Part shown: positions 1-9,210 of the stretch, piece by piece
Numbering within the stretch: the stretch's first letter is position 1
Layout of the letters: each line of letters opens with the position of its first letter
NCBI RefSeq assembly: GCF_019916025.1
Contig: NZ_CP079737.1
Span: forward strand, 372,001-436,000
Source: Paraclostridium bifermentans
GTDB lineage: Bacteria; Bacillota; Clostridia; Peptostreptococcales; Peptostreptococcaceae
Direction of reading: 5' to 3'
DNA length: 64,000 nt
The notes under the pieces: model-generated
What the model saw: only the letters and a program-made list of their open reading frames with translations
Database searches by the model: none
Told to the model about the DNA's origin: nothing
Position numbers and translations under genes: made by a program

Positions 1-28
1 ATTTTTTTTACTTATATTGTATAACCTG

Positions 29-47
29 TTAACATTGGATAAACATT
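29..47 (+). promoter_or_regulatory. Direct-repeat operator upstream of the response regulator gene
   Basis: Two octamers, TTAACATT at 29-36 and TAAACATT at 40-47, lie in the same orientation with an 11-bp period, one helical turn. OmpR-family regulators typically bind such tandem half-sites. TATAAT at 61-66 is a candidate -10, so the repeat would overlap the -35 position. The same element precedes the ABC transporter unit at 1949-1967. That the adjacent response regulator binds it is inference. Confidence 0.6.
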
Positions 48-109
48 AAATATGATAAAGTATAATGATATAAAATTTTAATTTATTGATTTATAAGGAG
101 AGCTAAAAA

Positions 110-781
110 ATGAGATTACTAGTTATAGAAGATAATATAGAACTATCAAACTCAATGAAAAAAGGGTTAGAAAATATGAACTTCAAAGTAGATATATCAA
201 ACACAGGAGAAGAAGGAGAAGATAAAGCAAGTATTAATGAATATGATGTTATACTATTAGATTTGAACCTTCCAGATACTGATGGAATAGAAGTGCTAAA
301 ATACCTTCGTAAAAAATCAATAGACGCACCAATAATAATCATAACAGCAAGAGATAATGTATCGGACTTAGCAATAGGATTAGATAATGGAGCAGATGAT
401 TATATAACCAAGCCATTTCAATTATTAGAAGTTAGGGCAAGAATTCATGCAGTAATAAGAAGATTCCATGGGAGAACTAATCCAATTATAAATATTGGGG
501 GGGTAAAACTTAACCCAGTAAATCGTACTGTGTATATAGATGAAAAAGAGGTAATACTTGCAATAAAAGAGTTTGATATATTAGAGTATATCTGCTATAA
601 ACACCCTGCAGTTGTTTCTAGCGAGGAAATTGTAGAGCATGTATATGATGAAAACTTTGATCCATTTTCATCAGTATTAAGAGTACATATATCAAGACTA
701 AAAAATAAATTAAAAAACGTACAAGGTCAAGATGTATTAGTTAACGTTAGAGGGAAGGGCTATTGTTTATGCGTAGAGTAA
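110..781 (+). CDS. OmpR/PhoB-family response regulator
   Basis: This 223-residue protein has an N-terminal receiver domain (about 1-115) with the acidic pocket Glu7-Asp8, the phospho-acceptor Asp51 in a DVILLDLNLP context and the conserved Lys in TKPF near residue 101. A C-terminal winged-helix DNA-binding domain (about 130-220) ends in the typical VRGKGYCL segment. The start follows an AAGGAGAG ribosome binding site. It overlaps the histidine kinase gene, so the two are translationally coupled. The neighbouring FtsX-type permease and ABC ATPase suggest it controls an ABC exporter responding to envelope stress or peptides. The inducing signal is unknown. Confidence 0.93.
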   Translation: MRLLVIEDNIELSNSMKKGLENMNFKVDISNTGEEGEDKASINEYDVILLDLNLPDTDGIEVLKYLRKKSIDAPIIIITARDNVSDLAIGLDNGADDYITKPFQLLEVRARIHAVIRRFHGRTNPIINIGGVKLNPVNRTVYIDEKEVILAIKEFDILEYICYKHPAVVSSEEIVEHVYDENFDPFSSVLRVHISRLKNKLKNVQGQDVLVNVRGKGYCLCVE

Positions 782-1920
782 ACTTTAAAAGTGGACTAGT
801 TATAATAATATATTCATTAATACTATCACTTGTTATAGGCGTAGGATTATATAAAATAAAAGTATCTTTTAATAATTTAGAAACCAAAACAAATATAAAA
901 GATACTAAAGCTATTATTATTAGTACTTCTAGATATAATGAAGAAGATTTAATATATAAAGCAATAAATGAAGGCGATTATCCGAACTTAAAAGACTACA
1001 ATGCAAACTTTGAAAATAATAAAATGAAAGGTACAACCAGATTAGTGGATGTAGCTGAAATAGGAAGAGCGTATTTGAAGATAGGATTTAAAGACATACT
1101 AAGTATAATTTTAATATTTTTCTTTATTTTAATATTAGCATCCTTGATATTGTGGATAGCATTAAATAAGATTCATGATAAAGAAATTGAAAATATAGTT
1201 AAAAATTTAAATGAGATTGATGATGAGTTTAATCCATATTTAGTAAGTAAAACATTTGGAATAGCTTATGAAAATATAAAGGGAAAATTCAAATCAAATT
1301 TAGATGACTATAAAAAATTAAATTCTTATTTATCACATGAACAAAAAAATGCTATTGCTATATTAAGAACAAATTTAGAGATAGACAACAACCAGGAGTA
1401 TCTTAAGTTGTTAGATGATATTGCTGATAGTATAGATGATGTATTAACTTTAAGTGATTTGAAATCTGATGATGCAATGACAGGTGTAGATGTTTCTTTA
1501 GTATGTGCGAGTATTTGTGATATATATCAAAAAAATTATAAAAATATTGAATTTGATTTTGATGAAGAAAATAATACAACTATTTTAGCTAAGGAGAGAT
1601 GGATATACCGTGCAGTGAGTAATTTAGTTGATAATGCAGTAAAGTATGGTGAGAATAAAAAAATAAGAGTATCTGTAAGAAACAAATATAATAGTGTGAT
1701 AATTAAAGTAGAAGATAACGGAATTGGTATGGAAAAAAATTTTATAGATAGTATATTTAACAATAAATATAGAATTAATGATTTAAAAAAAGATGGATAC
1801 GGGATAGGTCTAAGTTTAGTATCACATGTGTGTGATTTATGTAATGGAATAGTAGTAGTAGATAGTGAAATAAATAAAGGGTCTTGTTTTTATTTATCCT
1901 TTTCTGAATACAAGAATTAA
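769..1920 (+). CDS. Sensor histidine kinase partnered with the response regulator
   Basis: A membrane histidine kinase of about 383 residues. One hydrophobic segment lies at about 8-27 and a second at about 113-136, flanking an extracytoplasmic loop of roughly 85 residues. The H-box reads LSHEQKN, the N-box DNAVKYG, G1 DNGIGM and G2 GYGIGLSL, so the DHp and ATPase domains look complete. I prefer ATG at 769 over the in-frame TTG at 763, because the AGGGAAGG site at 751-758 is better spaced to the ATG. The gene overlaps the regulator by 13 bases. It probably phosphorylates that regulator in response to a cell-envelope signal, which is inferred from context. Confidence 0.9.
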   Translation: MRRVNFKSGLVIIIYSLILSLVIGVGLYKIKVSFNNLETKTNIKDTKAIIISTSRYNEEDLIYKAINEGDYPNLKDYNANFENNKMKGTTRLVDVAEIGRAYLKIGFKDILSIILIFFFILILASLILWIALNKIHDKEIENIVKNLNEIDDEFNPYLVSKTFGIAYENIKGKFKSNLDDYKKLNSYLSHEQKNAIAILRTNLEIDNNQEYLKLLDDIADSIDDVLTLSDLKSDDAMTGVDVSLVCASICDIYQKNYKNIEFDFDEENNTTILAKERWIYRAVSNLVDNAVKYGENKKIRVSVRNKYNSVIIKVEDNGIGMEKNFIDSIFNNKYRINDLKKDGYGIGLSLVSHVCDLCNGIVVVDSEINKGSCFYLSFSEYKN

Positions 1921-1948
1921 TATTTATTTTTAGATTTTAAGTTGAGGG

Positions 1949-1967
1949 TTAACATTGAGTAAACAAT
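1949..1967 (+). promoter_or_regulatory. Second copy of the direct-repeat operator, upstream of the ABC transporter
   Basis: TTAACATT at 1949-1956 and TAAACAAT at 1960-1967 repeat the 11-bp-period element found at 29-47, matching it at 15 of 19 positions. A candidate -10, TATAAT, lies at 1976-1981. Two copies in front of two consecutive units argue that the upstream response regulator controls both its own operon and the transporter. Confidence 0.6.
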
Positions 1968-2019
1968 ATATTTATTATAATTTGCTTACAGTAAAACCTA
2001 AAGAAAAGGAGAATTTTAT

Positions 2020-3438
2020 ATGTATATCTTTAAAAATGCATTAAAAAACTTAGCGAGGAATAAAGGTCGTAATATTTTACTTGGTGTTATAATGATTGCG
2101 ATACTCTCATGTGTAGCTATTTCAGTTGTTATAAATACTACTTCTGGTGAAATCATAAAAGATTATAAAAATCGATTTGGATCAGAAGTATATATTCAGC
2201 CTGATCTAGAAAAAATAATGGAAAAAGCACAAAAAGATGGCAGAGAGTCAATAGAATCCATTAAGCCTAAATATGACTTACTAGAAAAACTGTCTAAATC
2301 GGAATATTTAAAAGAGACAATATTTACTGCAAGTTACGGTGGTTATAGTGATAAGCTAAAATCACTAGACCAAGATGAATATGAAAAAAATAGTAATAAT
2401 TCTGGTAATACTGGAGGAGTTGTTATTGGGGGAAAAGAAAGATCTGAAAATGCAAAAGAGTCTAATCTAACTATTAATGGAGGGCTTAATTCTACAGGAT
2501 TAGAAGAGTTTAAAAAGGGCGATAGGAAAATTATTGATGGTAATATGCCAAAGAAGGATGGCGAAGCTATAGTTAGTGAAGATTTTGCTAAATTAAACAA
2601 TCTAAAAGTAGGAGATGCTTTTAAAGTTCAAAACCCAGATGATCCTGATAAATATGATCCATTGGAACTAACTATTTCTGGAATTTATTATGATGGAACT
2701 GAATCTCAAGATTATGGATTTAAGCATCCTATGATGAATAGAAAAAATGAAATTATTACAACTTTCGATACTTTAAAAGCATACAAAGTAAAAATAGATA
2801 ATGATTTAATTTCAGTAGATGCAAAATTCTTCTTAAAAGATCCAGAATTACTAAGTGAGTTTAATGAAGAAGCACATAAACTGGGATTAGATAATTTATA
2901 TGATGTATCAACAGATTCTCAAAGTTATGATGAAATTGTTAAGCCTGTTGAAGGATTACAAAAGGTAGCTAACATATTTATGATATTAGTACTATGCTTT
3001 GGTGGTAGTATCTTAATTTTAATATCTATCTTAGGAATTCGTGAAAGAAAATATGAAATTGGTGTTCTTAGAGCAATGGGAATGAAAAAAGGTAAGGTTG
3101 CACTTGGTTTAATCTTCGAAACCTTATCTACAATAGCTATTTCATTAGTTGTAGGATTATCTATTGCTAGTTTATCTGCCCAATCAATTTCAAACGTTCT
3201 CCTAAAAAGTCAAATAGAGGCTCAAAATCAAAGTGCATCTGAAGGAATGATGTTTAGAATGGGCGGTGGGGCAGCTCCAAACGTAGATCCAATAACTAAT
3301 TTAAATGTACATCTTAACATCGAAGCAATTGTGGGAATAACATTAATAGCACTGTTACTTGGAGCAATATCTATTGGAATTGGAATTATATATATAATGA
3401 GGTTTGAACCAAGAAAAATATTATCAGAAAGGAATTAG
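2020..3438 (+). CDS. ABC transporter permease, FtsX/MacB type
   Basis: This 472-residue membrane protein has the MacB/FtsX layout: one transmembrane segment at about 18-40, a large extracytoplasmic domain at about 45-320, then three segments near 322-345, 368-392 and 432-458. The cytoplasmic motif GIRERKYEIGVLRAMG after the second segment is the family hallmark that couples to the ATPase. The start follows AAGGAG. The ATPase gene begins 7 bases after the stop, so the two form one transporter. Such systems export peptides or lipids or act mechanically on the envelope; the substrate cannot be read from sequence. Confidence 0.9.
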   Translation: MYIFKNALKNLARNKGRNILLGVIMIAILSCVAISVVINTTSGEIIKDYKNRFGSEVYIQPDLEKIMEKAQKDGRESIESIKPKYDLLEKLSKSEYLKETIFTASYGGYSDKLKSLDQDEYEKNSNNSGNTGGVVIGGKERSENAKESNLTINGGLNSTGLEEFKKGDRKIIDGNMPKKDGEAIVSEDFAKLNNLKVGDAFKVQNPDDPDKYDPLELTISGIYYDGTESQDYGFKHPMMNRKNEIITTFDTLKAYKVKIDNDLISVDAKFFLKDPELLSEFNEEAHKLGLDNLYDVSTDSQSYDEIVKPVEGLQKVANIFMILVLCFGGSILILISILGIRERKYEIGVLRAMGMKKGKVALGLIFETLSTIAISLVVGLSIASLSAQSISNVLLKSQIEAQNQSASEGMMFRMGGGAAPNVDPITNLNVHLNIEAIVGITLIALLLGAISIGIGIIYIMRFEPRKILSERN

Positions 3439-3444
3439 GTAGAT

Positions 3445-4140
3445 ATGAGTTTACTAAGTTTAAAAGATGTAAGTTATAGATATGAAGGTGCTAACAGAGA
3501 TGTGTTTAACAATATAAATATAGATTTTGAAAAAGGAAAAGTGTATGGGATAATAGGAAAATCAGGAGCAGGAAAAAGTACTTTATTATCATTAATATCT
3601 GGACTTGATACATGTAAAAGTGGAGAAGTTTTACATAATGATAAAAGTTTAAAAAATATAGATAGAGATTTATATAGAGCCAAAGATATAGGAGTAATAT
3701 TTCAAGGATATAACTTATTGTTAAATGCTACAGCTAAGGAAAATATATTATTATCGATGAACATAAGCAATTCTAAGCAAGAAGACAAGGATGAATATAT
3801 AGAAAATTTACTGCAAAGTGTAGGGATTGATTCTGATAAAGCAAATAGAAAGATTTTAAATTTGTCAGGAGGAGAGCAACAAAGAATTGGTATAGCTAGG
3901 GCTCTATCGCATAATCCAGATATAATAATTGCTGATGAACCAACTGGAAACCTTGACAATGAAACTGAAGAAAAGATTATGGATATTCTAGTATCGTTAG
4001 CTCATAAGCACAATAAGTGTGTTATCATTGTAACTCACTCAAAAAAAGTTTGTTCATATCTTGATGAAATTTGGGGGTTAAAATCTGGAAAATTATTATT
4101 TATAAAAGATGAAAAGGAAAAAGTTAATACTGATAAATAA
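3445..4140 (+). CDS. ABC transporter ATP-binding protein, LolD/MacB type
   Basis: A 231-residue nucleotide-binding subunit with Walker A GKSGAGKST at 38-46, Q-loop IFQGYN, signature LSGGEQQR, Walker B IIIADEPTGN and H-loop VTHS. The LSGGEQQR and ADEPTGNLD forms are typical of the LolD/FtsE/MacB branch. It directly follows the FtsX-type permease and is expected to form its cytoplasmic ATPase dimer. It likely shares the promoter and operator upstream of the permease. Confidence 0.93.
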   Translation: MSLLSLKDVSYRYEGANRDVFNNINIDFEKGKVYGIIGKSGAGKSTLLSLISGLDTCKSGEVLHNDKSLKNIDRDLYRAKDIGVIFQGYNLLLNATAKENILLSMNISNSKQEDKDEYIENLLQSVGIDSDKANRKILNLSGGEQQRIGIARALSHNPDIIIADEPTGNLDNETEEKIMDILVSLAHKHNKCVIIVTHSKKVCSYLDEIWGLKSGKLLFIKDEKEKVNTDK

Positions 4141-4175
4141 CAGAAAATAAATGAAGTATATGATAGGAGAATATT

Positions 4176-4532
4176 ATGAAATCGTCAGATATGGAAAAAG
4201 CACCAAAACTTACAGTAATAATATATATATGTGCAACATTAATGGCTATAAGCACTATATTTATTATATATAAATCAAATGTTTACATATCAGATTTAGT
4301 TAAAGAGGGATTTGATCCTAAAAAGGAGTTAGTAGAAGTAATAAATTATTACTTAGTTACAGTTATACCATTTGTATTTTACACAATATCTTTAATTACT
4401 TTAGGATATATAGTTAAAAAGATAGATTATATAACGAAAGGCAAAGAAGAAATAAAAGAAAAAAGTATATATTTAGAAAGAGTACCAGAAAATAAAGATG
4501 ATGAAATAGATGAATTTTTTAGTAATATATAA
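4176..4532 (+). CDS. Small membrane protein of unknown function
   Basis: A 118-residue protein with two hydrophobic segments (about 11-31 and 57-82) and a charged, acidic C-terminal tail of about 35 residues. I do not recognise the family. It starts 35 bases after the ABC ATPase behind a TAGGAG site and is probably the last gene of that operon, perhaps an accessory subunit. Between the segments the sequence is hydrophilic and lacks cysteines, so no metal or redox role is suggested. Confidence 0.7.
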   Translation: MKSSDMEKAPKLTVIIYICATLMAISTIFIIYKSNVYISDLVKEGFDPKKELVEVINYYLVTVIPFVFYTISLITLGYIVKKIDYITKGKEEIKEKSIYLERVPENKDDEIDEFFSNI

Positions 4533-4565
4533 ATAGTAAATTAAAACTATAAGGGAGATATATTC

Positions 4566-5189
4566 ATGAAACATGAATGGAGAAAAAAAGAAAAAGAGTA
4601 CTACATACCAAAAGAAAAACCTCAACTAGTAGAAATACCGGAATTCAAATTTCTAACTCTAAAAGGGAAAGGAAACCCAAACAGTGAAGGATTTTCAAAA
4701 ACGATAGAAACACTATACTCACTAGCTTACGCTATAAGAATGATGCCTAAAAAAGGAATTACCCCAGAAGGATATTTTGAATATACAGTATATCCATTAG
4801 AGGGAATATGGGACTTAACTGAAAAAGGTAGAGCTGAAGAAGTACTTAACAAGGACGAGCTAGTTTACACATTAATGATTAGACAACCTGAATTTGTAAA
4901 TGAAGAAGTTTTCAATATAGCTATGGATATTGCAAAAAAGAAAAAAGCAAATCCATTATTAGAAAAAGTAGAGCTTAAAAATATTAAAGAAGGAACTTCA
5001 GTACAGATGCTTCATGTTGGGCCTTACGATGATGAACCAAGGACTTTTTCAGCTATGGAAGAGTTTTGCAATGAAAATAATTTAAAGATAAAAACTAAAG
5101 CTCATAGAGAAATATATCTTTCAGATTTTAGAAAAACTGAAGCATCAAAGTTAAAGACTGTTCTCAGATATATGGTAGAAGAAAATTAA
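4566..5189 (+). CDS. GyrI-like small-molecule-binding domain protein
   Basis: A 207-residue soluble protein resembling the stand-alone GyrI-like family: an N-terminal strand-rich half with an FLTLKGKGNP segment, the sequence YTVYPLEGIWDL, and the MLHVGPYDDEP motif near 144-154, which corresponds to the GyrI signature around the ligand pocket. No DNA-binding domain is present, so this is not a regulator of the usual AraC or MerR fusion type. Members may bind or hydrolyse small cyclic compounds; the ligand is unknown. It has its own AAGGGAG ribosome binding site. Confidence 0.8.
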   Translation: MKHEWRKKEKEYYIPKEKPQLVEIPEFKFLTLKGKGNPNSEGFSKTIETLYSLAYAIRMMPKKGITPEGYFEYTVYPLEGIWDLTEKGRAEEVLNKDELVYTLMIRQPEFVNEEVFNIAMDIAKKKKANPLLEKVELKNIKEGTSVQMLHVGPYDDEPRTFSAMEEFCNENNLKIKTKAHREIYLSDFRKTEASKLKTVLRYMVEEN

Positions 5190-5273
5190 TATCTTTAATA
5201 ATTTGACTGATATACATACTTGTACTAATATAAACTTATATTAATTTAGATAAATTAGAGAGGTTAAAAAAGT

Positions 5274-5684
5274 ATGATAAAAGCAGTTGTAAAAGATATA
5301 TTATTTTTAGAACAAAAATCAGAACTTGCAACAAAGGATGATGTAGAAGTTATCAATGATTTAATAGATACACTAAGAGCAAATTTAGACCATTGTGTAG
5401 GAATGGCAGCTAATATGATCGGAGTAAAAAAGCGTATATTAGTATTTAGTGTAGGAGAGATGATAATTCCTATGGTAAATCCAGTTATACTAAAAAAAGA
5501 GATTCCTTATGAAGCTGAAGAGAGTTGTTTATCTTTAGAAGGATTTAGAAAAACAACTAGATATGAAAAAATAGAGGTAGAGTATCTAGATAGAAACTTT
5601 AAAAAACATAAGCAAGTATTTACAGGATTTACAGCACAAATTATTCAACACGAAGTAGACCACTTCGAAGGAATAATAATATAG
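5274..5684 (+). CDS. def: Peptide deformylase
   Basis: A short 136-residue deformylase that removes the N-terminal formyl group from nascent proteins. The three family motifs are visible: motif 1 as VGMAANMIG, motif 2 as ESCLS with the metal-binding Cys, and motif 3 as QHEVDH with the two metal-binding His and catalytic Glu. Motif 1 normally reads GxGLAAxQ; the canonical Gln is replaced by Asn here. Motif 2 has Ser in place of the usual Gly. The length fits the short clostridial type, which often coexists with a second deformylase. It ends just before a bidirectional terminator. Confidence 0.88.
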   Translation: MIKAVVKDILFLEQKSELATKDDVEVINDLIDTLRANLDHCVGMAANMIGVKKRILVFSVGEMIIPMVNPVILKKEIPYEAEESCLSLEGFRKTTRYEKIEVEYLDRNFKKHKQVFTGFTAQIIQHEVDHFEGIII

Positions 5685-5694
5685 TATAGAAATG

Positions 5695-5731
5695 AAAAAG
5701 GCGTGCCCTATTTTAGAGCGACGCCTTTTTT
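5695..5731. terminator. Bidirectional intrinsic terminator between def and the purine permease
   Basis: Arms AAAAAGGCGT and ACGCCTTTTT form a 10-bp stem with T-runs readable on both strands. It serves the two convergent genes. Confidence 0.85.
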
Positions 5732-5737
5732 AATATG

Positions 5738-7048
5738 TTAATGGATAGTTCCCATAACTGTACTCATTACAAAGTTAAGAATAAACAAGCCGCTAAGTAC
5801 GTACATAGCTACAGAAACATTTTTCCCTTTATTTATAACTAAATTAAGAATTGTATAAACTATAAATCCAATAGATATACCATTTACAATATTATAAGTA
5901 AAAGGTATTATCGTAATCATTAAGATTATAGATATAGTTTCTATCAAATCTCCTTTTTCTAGATCAAAGAAAGTTTGTATCATAAGTATCCCTATAAATA
6001 TAAGAACACTACTTATAACACCATCTGGTATAAGTTTTAATACAGGTATTAAGAACAATGACAGTAAGAATAATGTAGCAGATGTAAATGCAGCTACTTT
6101 GCTTTTACCACCAACACTGATCCCTGAGAAGTTTTCAGCTGCAACTATAGTTGGACTTGTTCCACATATTCCAGCTATTATATTAGATATTCCAGTTACT
6201 TTAAATGATTTTTGAAAATCTTCTTCTCTTTTTAGCGCTCCTAATTGACCATATAAAATTCCCATATTTTCAAATACTATTACAATTGTTATAGAGAATA
6301 CTGCTACCATAAACGGTATAGACCAAATATTTTTAAATGACATTCCTAAAAATACTTCTTTAATAGCACCTATATTAAATCCTGCAAAATCTAAACTGCT
6401 TAGACTAGTTACTCCCATAATAAGCGATAATACTGTACCGATTATTATACTTATAAGTAAGTTACCTGGAACGTTTTTCATATTTAATATTAATATGATA
6501 ATTAAAGTTACTATACTTAAAAGGGTTTCTTTGTCCGCAATATTACCAATACCTATCATAGTATTTTCGTTACCTACAACAAGACCACTTTTTTGAAGTC
6601 CTATAAATAAGATTAAAAATCCTACTCCTGTAGTTATTGCATGTTTTAAATTATTTGGTATCGAGTTCATAAGAATTGAAGTTAGCTTTGTACTTGCTAT
6701 TAAAGTGAATATTATACCACTTACTAAGACTGCTGCTAAAGCTTCTTGCCATGCCAATCCCATTGATTGGACAATAGTATAAGTAAATAATGAGTTTATT
6801 CCCATTCCAGGGACTAATATAAGTGGAGTATCTGAGAGTACTCCCATAAGAATTGTAGATATAGTACATGTAAGTACTGTAGCTATCATAGCTGCATCTG
6901 GACTTATACCTGCATCAGATAATATTAATGCATTAGTCATTATGATATACACGCTGGCTATGAATGTTGTGATTCCTGCTAAAATTTCTGTTTTTAAACT
7001 TTGTGTTGCAATTGCTTCTAATTTACTGCTTGATAGTTTTTGTTCCAT
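5738..7048 (-). CDS. AzgA-type purine permease (NCS2 family)
   Basis: About 436 residues with around 12-14 hydrophobic segments. The AzgA-branch signature GTSPTIVAAENFSG is present, as is the N-terminal ITTFIASVYIIMTNALIL segment common to guanine/hypoxanthine permeases such as PbuG. The frame is open upstream to 7114, but the true start is most likely ATG at 7048, because GAGGAAG lies a few bases before it and the upstream residues are unlike the family. It probably imports hypoxanthine, guanine or adenine by proton symport. It lies divergently beside the purine-catabolic activator and locus. Confidence 0.9.
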   Translation of the reverse strand: MEQKLSSSKLEAIATQSLKTEILAGITTFIASVYIIMTNALILSDAGISPDAAMIATVLTCTISTILMGVLSDTPLILVPGMGINSLFTYTIVQSMGLAWQEALAAVLVSGIIFTLIASTKLTSILMNSIPNNLKHAITTGVGFLILFIGLQKSGLVVGNENTMIGIGNIADKETLLSIVTLIIILILNMKNVPGNLLISIIIGTVLSLIMGVTSLSSLDFAGFNIGAIKEVFLGMSFKNIWSIPFMVAVFSITIVIVFENMGILYGQLGALKREEDFQKSFKVTGISNIIAGICGTSPTIVAAENFSGISVGGKSKVAAFTSATLFLLSLFLIPVLKLIPDGVISSVLIFIGILMIQTFFDLEKGDLIETISIILMITIIPFTYNIVNGISIGFIVYTILNLVINKGKNVSVAMYVLSGLFILNFVMSTVMGTIH

Positions 7049-7140
7049 TTTTCTTCCTCTTTGTTTTGGTTCCCTCGCCCACCCGCATTGGTTAATGCCA
7101 ATATATATTACCACTATTTTTTTTTATTGTCTATAATTAT
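7049..7140 (-). promoter_or_regulatory. Candidate structured 5' leader of the purine permease
   Basis: On the minus strand the leader holds a small hairpin (ATTGG/CCAAT, at 7087-7102) enclosed by TGGT/ACCA pairing (7110-7113 with 7067-7070), and a G-rich stretch GGGTGGGCGAGGG between them. Purine permease genes in Firmicutes are often riboswitch-controlled. However, I do not see the conserved core of the purine, guanidine-I or PRPP/ppGpp classes. This is a structured-leader candidate only. Confidence 0.3.
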
Positions 7141-7305
7141 GGCGAAGTTTATTGTCGATTTTTCTGTTGAAAATATTTATATAGTGAAAGTAAATATATT
7201 AAAAATTTTATGTAAATTAATAAGTTAGCTAATTATATTTGATAATCAATTATGATAAAATATAGTCAATATGAGAAACTTACTAACAAAGGGGAAGTAT
7301 ATCAA

Positions 7306-9099
7306 ATGGCGAGTATGTTAAAACAAGTTCAAGATGAGATGACCAAATACGTGGAGACCATAGCTAGCGTATTGAATGTAGATATTGAAATTGTAGATGA
7401 TAGGTTATTCAGAATTGGGGGTTCTGGAATTTATAAATATAAAGAAAATGAAGTTCTTGTATCTAGTGGTTATATATATAGCCAAGTTATTAGTACAGGA
7501 AATGATATAACAGTAGTTGATATAGCTAGTCATGAAATTTGTAGTAATTGTAGTAGGCTTAGTAAGTGCCTTGATAAAATGATTTTAGCTGTACCTATTA
7601 AGTATAGTGGTCGAACAATTGGTGTTATAGGTGCAATAAGTACTGATAAAGAAAAGAAAAAAGAAGTACGTAAGAAATTAAAATCTTACTTAGAGTTTAT
7701 ACATCACATTTCAGACTTGATCTCTATAAAAGTAAATGAATTTGAAGATAGTAAATATATTGATAAAGAGATGGAAATGTTTAGAGATATAATTGATAAT
7801 ATTGAAAAGGGTGTATTGATTTTAGATCCAGGAAGAAAGATATCATATATCAATAATATAGCAAAGAAAAGATTAGGCATTTTTAATGACCCCATAGGCA
7901 AGTTAGTAGAAATAAGAGCCATAGAACATAATGAAGATAATGATGAACTGTTAAGTTTTAGTATAGATGAAAAGGTTTATCATACTACATATAAGATAAT
8001 ACCTGTTCATCCTTATATTAATAATTATGATAAGCTTCTAATTTTTGATGAAGTTAAGGAAAATAAAGAACAAAAAATAAATACTAAGTGGGAAGTTAAA
8101 AAGATAGATTCTATAATTGGAAATAGTGAAGCTATGAAGCTAGTTAAAATTAGGACTAAAAGAGTTGCACAATCTAACTCTACGGTTTTAATAACTGGAG
8201 AAAGTGGAACAGGTAAAGAGTTAATTGCAAAATCAATCCACGCAGAAGGAAATAGATGTACTAAACCATTTATAGCTATAAACTGTGCAGCTATTCCAGA
8301 AGCCTTATTAGAAAGTGAGCTTTTTGGATATGCGAAAGGAGCTTTTAGTGGGGCTAGTAATGAAGGGAAAATAGGAAAATTTGAGTTAGCTAATACAGGC
8401 GTAATATTTTTAGACGAGATAGGAGATTTATCTGTACATTTACAAGCTAAATTATTAAGAGTTTTACAAGAGAGAAAATTAGTTAGGATTGGTTCTAATA
8501 AAATTATAGATTTAGACATAAGGGTAATAGCTGCTACAAATCAAAATATATTAGAACTAGTTAATAGCGGCAAGTTTAGAAGTGATTTATATTATAGATT
8601 AAATGTAATGCCTATAAACTTACCACCGCTTAGAGATAGAAAAGAAGATATTAAAGATATATTTTTGAATATATTAAATAGATATTCAATAGAATTCGAC
8701 ATAGATGTAAAGAAAATTGAAGAATCTGTGATGAATAAGTTGATTAATTATTATTGGCCGGGAAATATAAGAGAATTAGAAAACTCAGCAGAATATATGA
8801 TGAATATAATAGGAGAAGATGGAATAATATCAGAAAATATGTTGCCAATAGATATAATTAAGTACTATGAAAATAATAATAAGGTAAAAGAAATAAATGT
8901 AACAAATAAAAATACTAATAATAGTAATATAGTAAGAATTGATAATTATGAAGATATTTTAACTATGAAAGAATTAGAGTTATTTTATATAAATAGTATC
9001 CTTGATAAATATGGAAGAGATACAAAAGCTAAAAAAGAAATAGCTAGAAAACTTGGTATAGGTGTATCTACTTTATATAGAAAACTAGATGAAAATTAA
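7306..9099 (+). CDS. Sigma-54-dependent activator with Cys-containing GAF-like sensor and PAS domain
   Basis: About 597 residues. The N-terminal sensor (about 1-145) contains a cysteine cluster, CSNCSRLSKC, followed by a PAS-like domain (about 160-255). An AAA+ domain follows, with Walker A GESGTGKE, the sigma-54 contact loop as GAFSGA (usually GAFTGA), Walker B VIFLDEIGD and R-finger region [12 protein letters not shown] Fis-type helix-turn-helix lies at the C-terminus. ATG at 7306 has AAGGGGAAG upstream; the in-frame ATG at 7252 does not. The sigma-54 promoter at 9273 lies directly downstream, so it most likely activates the purine/diaminopropionate locus. The sensor is organised like PrdR-type activators; its signal is unknown. 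Confidence 0.88.
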   Translation: MASMLKQVQDEMTKYVETIASVLNVDIEIVDDRLFRIGGSGIYKYKENEVLVSSGYIYSQVISTGNDITVVDIASHEICSNCSRLSKCLDKMILAVPIKYSGRTIGVIGAISTDKEKKKEVRKKLKSYLEFIHHISDLISIKVNEFEDSKYIDKEMEMFRDIIDNIEKGVLILDPGRKISYINNIAKKRLGIFNDPIGKLVEIRAIEHNEDNDELLSFSIDEKVYHTTYKIIPVHPYINNYDKLLIFDEVKENKEQKINTKWEVKKIDSIIGNSEAMKLVKIRTKRVAQSNSTVLITGESGTGKELIAKSIHAEGNRCTKPFIAINCAAIPEALLESELFGYAKGAFSGASNEGKIGKFELANTGVIFLDEIGDLSVHLQAKLLRVLQERKLVRIGSNKIIDLDIRVIAATNQNILELVNSGKFRSDLYYRLNVMPINLPPLRDRKEDIKDIFLNILNRYSIEFDIDVKKIEESVMNKLINYYWPGNIRELENSAEYMMNIIGEDGIISENMLPIDIIKYYENNNKVKEINVTNKNTNNSNIVRIDNYEDILTMKELELFYINSILDKYGRDTKAKKEIARKLGIGVSTLYRKLDEN

Positions 9100-9116
9100 A
9101 TAATTCCCAAAATGAA

Positions 9117-9159
9117 AATTCTCAAATCGGTAAAAATTCCCGATTTGAGAATTTTTTTA
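9117..9159 (+). terminator. Intrinsic terminator after the sigma-54 activator
   Basis: AAATTCTCAAATCGG pairs with CCGATTTGAGAATTT, followed by a run of T. It separates the regulator from its target promoter. Confidence 0.88.
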
Positions 9160-9210
9160 TTACACAAATAAAGATATTTAGGATATTTATAAAGATAAAA
9201 TGTGAGTGAA

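Noticed and set aside
7049-7114. N-terminal extension of the purine permease
   Set aside because: The extra 22 residues are unlike the family, and a good ribosome binding site precedes the ATG at 7048.
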